Part shown: in pieces, positions 59,386-64,000 of the stretch | How the letters are laid out: every line of letters starts with the position of its first letter | How positions within the stretch are numbered: position 1 is the stretch's first letter | From: Eremomyces bilateralis CBS 781.70 | Taxonomy: Eukaryota > Ascomycota > Dothideomycetes > Eremomycetales > Eremomycetaceae | DNA: 64,000 nt | Reading direction: 5' to 3' | Assembly (NCBI RefSeq): GCF_010015585.1 | Contig: NW_022985083.1 | Coordinates: 234,223 to 298,222 of the forward strand | Translations under genes and position numbers: made by a program | Notes under the pieces: model-generated | Databases searched by the model: none | What the model saw: only the letters and a program-made list of their open reading frames with translations | Told to the model about the DNA's origin: nothing

Positions 59386-60463
59386 TTGGGAATAAATTTC
59401 TGTTTTAAGTTGCGGAGAGATCGCTGATATTGATGGATGTAGACAATGACATGTATATAAGATAAGTGACGCGCTCACTTTCCATCCAGAACGAGCGCTG
59501 ACGTTGTTGTCCCGTATTCATCGGATAAGACCTTGAATTTGATCGCCATGCACTTCGTTAGTAGTATCCTTGAACTCCATATTCATCAATTGACACTAAC
59601 CTGGGGAAAAAAGGGTTGAAGCGTCGTCCTCACCCGAGTAATCGGAATCGAATGGCACCTCACTCCAACCATTCTGCTTTCGCAGGGTAGGCAGGAGATC
59701 GATACGCCGCGTATTGCACTCAAGTGTCATGCGCACACACACAATCTTCGCACCGACTCCCATGGAGCGACCTCTCTTTCGAAAAGCGCCCCGAGATTTC
59801 TGATGCCGAATGCAGGCACAAGTCGCGCCAGGCCCTCACGGGCAGCAGCCAGAGCTCTCGCCATGAAGACAAGAGGGTAGCGAAAGGTTGAAGATTACTC
59901 CGAATTTCTCATTTGTCCAGTGATCAGAAATTCTGTTCATGGACAAATAAACGCAGCGTTGGTGAGGACGACGCTTGAAGAAAAAGATAAGTTTGGAGTC
60001 ACTACTGAGATATTTATTGAGTGGGAGATTCCGACCGAGTCATGTCTAACGCGTCGGATCAACAACATGCGTCATGTCCTCACGTGATCTAAGACATCAG
60101 GCTCCAAGTTTGCGAATGTTCTCGGACTTAGATGCCTTCGATCGGATCTTTCACTATTTCATGTCCTTCTCTTATTCATGTTCTTATCCTTTAATATCTA
60201 AACCTAGCGATATCGGCGGTCTTGACAGTTTCACAGGGTTTTGGTTTTCAAGCGGCTGATTTTGTCGTTGAACGGGTCTACGCTCTTTCAGTTCCTCCAC
60301 TTCGAACATCTGATGTCCAACCAGCGGTCCAGATTGCTTAATAAACGCCCAATATCTTTGTGTCGGGCCCTGTTTCTTTGAATTCAATCCGAATCCGGGC
60401 TCTCTCTGATGTCATACCAATTGTAATAATCCCGAAGTGGACCACATCCTTGCCACGGACCTG
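59386..60463. other. 1.1 kb upstream of CCR4
   Basis: Contains the CCR4 promoter and probably its unresolved 5' exon(s). A CTCACGTGATCT box is at 60079-60090. Two small upstream reading frames begin with ATG at about 60318 and 60408, the second only five codons long. A weak minus-strand candidate gene at 59488-59863 is discussed under findings. Confidence 0.45.
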
Positions 60464-62443
60464 ATGTTCAATCAAAATGACCGGACCTTCGGAGGAGGGC
60501 AAGGCCACCACCGGTATGGCATGCAGCATACGCATCTGCAAAATCTAGGCGGCGTACATCAACATCAAAACTTTCCCCACGGAAGCCATGCACGAGGACA
60601 GAACAGTGCCCATCGGTACACCTCGTCCGGGACACCGCTGAGTTTGGCTCACCAATATGATCGACACGCCCATGAGGAGCCGTCCGGTAGTCATATTGAA
60701 GAGCTGGACGAATCGGGCAATGAACAGTGGAAAGAGCATATAAAGGCCTACAGGGAGTACATGCAATCCGGAACCCCACATTACCACGCCAAAACCTTTG
60801 CGAGGAGACCGCCTCCAGATATCGTGAAGGTCAATGCTGCGGATGAGGATAATGAGGACCCTGATGACCGAAGTCGGGCAGCCATTGCAAAACCGAAAGA
60901 GCGGTCAGCCTGGGCTGGTCTGGATTTATCAGGCCAAGGACTTCGACTTCTCTCATCCGCGTTGTTCCGGTTCGAATTCCTGGAAGAGCTTCACCTGGAC
61001 CACAACAAGCTTGTTCGGATCCCCCCTGAGATTGGTCGCTTGAAGAACCTGATCCATCTGGACATCTCGAATAACCTTCTTGTTGAGCTTCCCGGGGAGA
61101 TCGGCCTGCTTAGCAATCTTCAAGAGCTGCTCTTGTTCGACAACAGCCTCGAACATCTTCCGGTCGAGATTGGTTACCTCTTCCGGTTGCGGATCCTAGG
61201 GATCCGTGGCAACCCCATCGACCATGACGTTGGTCCTGAGATCAAAGAGGCCGGCACGGAGAATTTGATTAAGTACTATCGGAACAGGATCACGCCGCCC
61301 CCACACCCCGACCGGGACTGGATCGGTTTCTTTGAAACGTCCGACCAATCTCAAGAAACCTTCACCGCACTCTCCTACAACATCCTCTGTCAACGAGCCG
61401 GCACTTCCGCACATCACGGCTGTGTCCCGGATAAAGCCCTTAGCTGGGACTACCGCCGCGACTTAATCCTTCGCGAACTCGAAAACTTCGAATCCGACTT
61501 CATCTGCCTCCAAGAGTTCGACGCTATCACACACGAAGACTTCCGCCAAAGGCTAAGGGAGCTCGGCTACGCATCATACTACTCACAGCGAACCCGCTCA
61601 CGCTACCTCAACGGGGAGCAAGCGCGTCTCGTCGACGGGTGCGGCACGTTCTGGAAGACCGACAAATACATCAGCTTGGCGTCCGAGACGCTGCGATTCG
61701 GCGAGCTGGGCCTTAATGACCAAAGCGTTAAGAAATCTGCCGACTATATCAACCGGGTATGGCAAAAGGACCACATCGCACTGGTCAACCTGCTCGAAAA
61801 CCGCGTTACCGGTACGCGGCTCATCCTCGTCAACGCGTACATCTTCTGGAACCCGAAGTTCAAGGACGTCAAGCTCATCCAGGTCGCCGTGCTCCTCCGC
61901 GAAATCACCCAACTCGCCGAACAATGGGCGGACCTCCCTCCCGTCCGCGACAAGCGGTCCCGTCCCTCCGACGTCCCCGATGCACCCGATGCCCCCGACC
62001 AGGAGTTCGCTCCGTCCAGCAAATATACCAACAGCACCGACATCCCCCTCGTCATCTGCGGCGACTTCAACTCCGAGCCCACATCCGCCGTCTATGATCT
62101 CGTGGCGCGCGGCTCCCTCCCCGCGCACCACGACGACCTCGACGGACGCGACTACGGGCCCTTCTCGACGGCCGGCATGTCGCATCCACTCACCCTAAAA
62201 TCCGCATACGGCGCCGTCGGCGAGTTGCCGTTCACGAACTACACGCCGGACTACCAAGGGGTGCTCGACTATATCTGGTACAGCAGCAACACGGTGCGGG
62301 TGAAGGGGCTGCTGGGCGAGGTGGATCGGGAGTATCTGAGGAAGGTGCCCGGGTTTCCAGACTGGAACTTTCCTAGCGATCATTTGCCGTTGGTGGCGGA
62401 GTTTGCGGTGACGCCGCGGCGGAAGGGCGCGGGGAAGATGTAG
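60464..62443 (+). CDS. ccr4: CCR4 deadenylase (Ccr4-Not complex)
   Basis: Catalytic mRNA deadenylase of the Ccr4-Not complex. From ATG 60464 it encodes 659 aa without introns. The N-terminal 110 residues are His/Gln/Gly-rich. A helix with NEQWKEHIKAYREYMQSG follows, then leucine-rich repeats (about 145-260, e.g. LEELHLDHNKLVRIPPEIG) that bind the Caf1/Pop2 nuclease. The EEP nuclease domain is about 290-655: catalytic Glu near 351 in CLQEFD, CGDFNSEP near 532-539 and the final SDHLPL His near 640. The frame is open nine codons upstream of this ATG to a GTG and beyond, and homologues have longer N-termini, so an upstream coding exon may exist. Confidence 0.9.
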   Translation: MFNQNDRTFGGGQGHHRYGMQHTHLQNLGGVHQHQNFPHGSHARGQNSAHRYTSSGTPLSLAHQYDRHAHEEPSGSHIEELDESGNEQWKEHIKAYREYMQSGTPHYHAKTFARRPPPDIVKVNAADEDNEDPDDRSRAAIAKPKERSAWAGLDLSGQGLRLLSSALFRFEFLEELHLDHNKLVRIPPEIGRLKNLIHLDISNNLLVELPGEIGLLSNLQELLLFDNSLEHLPVEIGYLFRLRILGIRGNPIDHDVGPEIKEAGTENLIKYYRNRITPPPHPDRDWIGFFETSDQSQETFTALSYNILCQRAGTSAHHGCVPDKALSWDYRRDLILRELENFESDFICLQEFDAITHEDFRQRLRELGYASYYSQRTRSRYLNGEQARLVDGCGTFWKTDKYISLASETLRFGELGLNDQSVKKSADYINRVWQKDHIALVNLLENRVTGTRLILVNAYIFWNPKFKDVKLIQVAVLLREITQLAEQWADLPPVRDKRSRPSDVPDAPDAPDQEFAPSSKYTNSTDIPLVICGDFNSEPTSAVYDLVARGSLPAHHDDLDGRDYGPFSTAGMSHPLTLKSAYGAVGELPFTNYTPDYQGVLDYIWYSSNTVRVKGLLGEVDREYLRKVPGFPDWNFPSDHLPLVAEFAVTPRRKGAGKM

Positions 62444-62850
62444 TGAGCGGGCGTAGGGTGCTTTCTTGCCCTCCTTTGGGATTGTTTTGTCATTTAGCTG
62501 TGCCTGAGTGCGGTCGTTTGGGGTTTGGGGTTTGAACTTGATGAAGGGACTTATGTATGGATTAGCGTTTCTTTCCTATGACTCAGATATTGTATCACAA
62601 CCGCGTTTCTTGATAGAATGCAATGTATATGCTCTACAAGCTCGTTAATTCTTTGTATTTGGTAGGAGAACGAAGTTTGGTAATATCTGCATACGCCCTG
62701 TCGCTTCAAGCCTGGAGTTCACGCGCGAATGCACAATATTTAGCATATACCATTCGCCTTTTCAAACTATAACCCCTATCACGCAACTACAATCCGGCCC
62801 ACATTATCTCCCCCATCTCCTTTCAGCATCTTCAAAACAATCCAAAATCC
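62444..62850. other. convergent gap CCR4 / NOP9
   Basis: Facing 3' ends of CCR4 (+) and NOP9 (-). AT-rich 62560-62790, probable 3' UTRs; no gene. Confidence 0.5.
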
Positions 62851-64000
62851 CTATGCCCCAGCCTCCGCCCCAGTCTCCTTCCCCTTCCCCCTGCTAGCCA
62901 CACCCTGCGCGTTCGCGGACGAATAGTGCCTCGCCATCGCCTTCTCCCTCCTCGCCTTCTCCGCAACATGTCGTTCCCTCGCGCGATCCATCGCACTCTT
63001 CGGCTTCCCCTGCCCTGCCTGCGCACCGGCGGGCCCCTTCGCAAACTTCGCGTCACGCTGCCCATGCCCCGACGCACCAGGTGCACGCTGCGGCCACTGT
63101 TGCTCCTCCTTCCCTACCTCCGCACCACTCTTCCGCTCACCGCCATCCGGCCACCCAACAAACCCAACCGCCTCGACCTCTTCCTTCATCCGCCTAGTCC
63201 ACTCTCTTCTGTCCCGCTTATACAGCTCCATCTTCCAGTTCTTCCACACCCACCGCCCGATCCGATGGCCGCGGAACTGTTCCTCGGCCTCCACGAGCTC
63301 CTCGGCGACGCGGTCACGCATGAACGCGAGGCCGGCAGTCCCGGTCCAGATGGCGTCGACGACGCGGCTGGCGGAGGGGTCGAGGGCCATGGGGGCGAGG
63401 TGGCCGTAAAAGGTGGCGATGAGCTTGCGGCGGGTGACGACGGACGCGTGGGGAACGGTGAGGGCGGAGACGAGGAGGGGGGAGAAGTAGGGGGAGTAGG
63501 CGAGAGAGAGGGTGGAAGGAGGGGGGAGGGTGGAGAGAGAGGTGAGGAGGAGGGTGCTGAGGGGGGAGGGGTGGGAGGTGATGGTTTGGGAGAGTTTCGA
63601 GACGTGGGGGTGCGGCTTTGGGGTGTCGGGTGGTGGACCGAAGTTGGTTGGGTTGGCGGCATCGGTGGAGGTTGGGTCGGAGGGTAGGTCAGAGAGGTGG
63701 AGGAATTGGGCGATGTCGAAGCTATCGTTTTCGGCATGGTAGATTGATTGGAGTTCCGAGGCGATGGGGCCCGTGTCTACTTCTCGAGCATAGCATCGTT
63801 CGATGAGGGTTCCCACGACTTGGTAACGATTCCGTCGAAACAAGTCGCCCATGGCTGGAACGATTTCGTTTCGGGCCTCCTCGAGGTCGTTCTTCCCGAA
63901 CCGTTCTAGGACGCGAGACACGACATACATCGCGACTTCGTTCCGTGCTAGTGTCGCTAGCTTTCCCTGGAACAAATCCCTGGAGATGGCTTTGAATGCT
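62851..64000 (-). CDS. nop9: nucleolar protein NOP9, C-terminal part (runs off the window)
   Basis: Pumilio-repeat RNA-binding protein required for 18S rRNA maturation and small-subunit assembly in the nucleolus. Only the 3' part is present; the frame is open to the right edge and the 5' end lies outside. The piece encodes about 382 residues. Visible are PUM-like helices (LATLARNEVAMYVVSRVLERF, NRYQVVGTLIERCY), a Pro/Ser-rich insert (about 110-140), and a last repeat (LDPSASRVVDAIWTGT). The conserved fungal signature HRIGRWVWKNWKMELYKRDRREW follows, then a Lys/Arg/Ala-rich nucleolar-type tail. No intron is visible in the part shown. The final 400 bp use G-ending codons. Confidence 0.9.
   Translation of the reverse strand, partial: AFKAISRDLFQGKLATLARNEVAMYVVSRVLERFGKNDLEEARNEIVPAMGDLFRRNRYQVVGTLIERCYAREVDTGPIASELQSIYHAENDSFDIAQFLHLSDLPSDPTSTDAANPTNFGPPPDTPKPHPHVSKLSQTITSHPSPLSTLLLTSLSTLPPPSTLSLAYSPYFSPLLVSALTVPHASVVTRRKLIATFYGHLAPMALDPSASRVVDAIWTGTAGLAFMRDRVAEELVEAEEQFRGHRIGRWVWKNWKMELYKRDRREWTRRMKEEVEAVGFVGWPDGGERKSGAEVGKEEQQWPQRAPGASGHGQRDAKFAKGPAGAQAGQGKPKSAMDRARERHVAEKARREKAMARHYSSANAQGVASRGKGKETGAEAGA

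Noticed and set aside
1-64000. Search for LTRs, reverse transcriptase, integrase, capsid-type genes, CRISPR arrays, rRNA and telomeric repeats.
   Set aside because: None recognised by eye; only one Tc1/mariner-type transposon and one hAT-type MITE were supported.

Overview
The window is nuclear DNA of a filamentous ascomycete (Pezizomycotina). The genes carry one to four short introns (mostly 45-180 nt, GTRNGT donors, CTAAC-like branch points). Families typical of this group are present: HET-C, HET-like and fungal BTB sequences, a Clr5-domain protein, a TmpA-like flavoprotein and an RTA1-family protein. The exact order cannot be fixed from sequence alone. Gene density is low, with about seventeen confident genes separated by several gene-poor blocks of 2-6.6 kb.

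Layout. 0.5-2.9 kb: a UPF0658 Golgi membrane protein (-) behind a 1.16 kb leader without a single ATG. 5.5-7.3 kb: a TmpA-like transmembrane FAD/NAD oxidoreductase (-). 7.3-13.9 kb: gene-poor, with one possible transcription-factor relic. 13.9-16.3 kb: a 4CL-like adenylate-forming enzyme (+). 17.0-19.0 kb: a Rieske plus AIF-type flavoprotein (-). 19.6-21.6 kb: an ELL-like Pol II elongation factor (-). 21.6-26.6 kb: gene-poor. 26.6-27.3 kb: a UBE2C/Ubc11-type E2 (-). 28.2-29.3 kb: an RTA1 seven-helix protein (-). 30.2-31.0 kb: TAF9 (+), convergent with CMC1 (-, 31.3-31.9 kb). 32.5-34.1 kb: two broken accessory genes (an acidic-tailed fungal family and a HET-like C-terminus). 34.5-36.0 kb: an alcohol acetyltransferase (-). 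36.6-38.4 kb: a Tc1/mariner-type transposon (+). 40.5-41.2 kb: a short coiled-coil (SCOC-like) protein (-). 45.9-49.1 kb: HET-C (-). 49.9-52.9 kb: two damaged BTB genes and an orphan ORF (-). 53.26-53.54 kb: a hAT-type MITE with a perfect 8-bp target duplication. 53.7-55.7 kb: a Clr5-domain protein (+). 55.9-57.9 kb: an ADIP/TinA-like coiled-coil protein (-), divergent from a quinone oxidoreductase (+, 58.2-59.4 kb). 60.4-62.4 kb: the CCR4 deadenylase (+). 62.85 kb to the right edge: the 3' part of NOP9 (-).

How the genes work together. This is not an operon or an obvious biosynthetic cluster. Most genes are housekeeping: transcription (TAF9, ELL), mRNA decay (CCR4), rRNA maturation (NOP9), mitochondrial copper/COX assembly (CMC1), mitosis (UBE2C-type E2, TinA-like) and redox enzymes. 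The accessory, fast-evolving material (HET-like, BTB, transposon, MITE, acidic-tail pseudogene) lies in 32-39 kb and 49-54 kb. The most unusual signals are the AUG-free leader with an in-frame open extension of UPF0658, a recurrent intragenic switch from C-ending to G-ending codons near gene 3' ends, a transposase whose catalytic acidic residue reads Lys, homopolymer-linked frame breaks in a BTB gene, and the MITE sitting in a promoter next to a paired CACGTG motif. I saw no rRNA, tRNA, CRISPR or retroelement reverse transcriptase.
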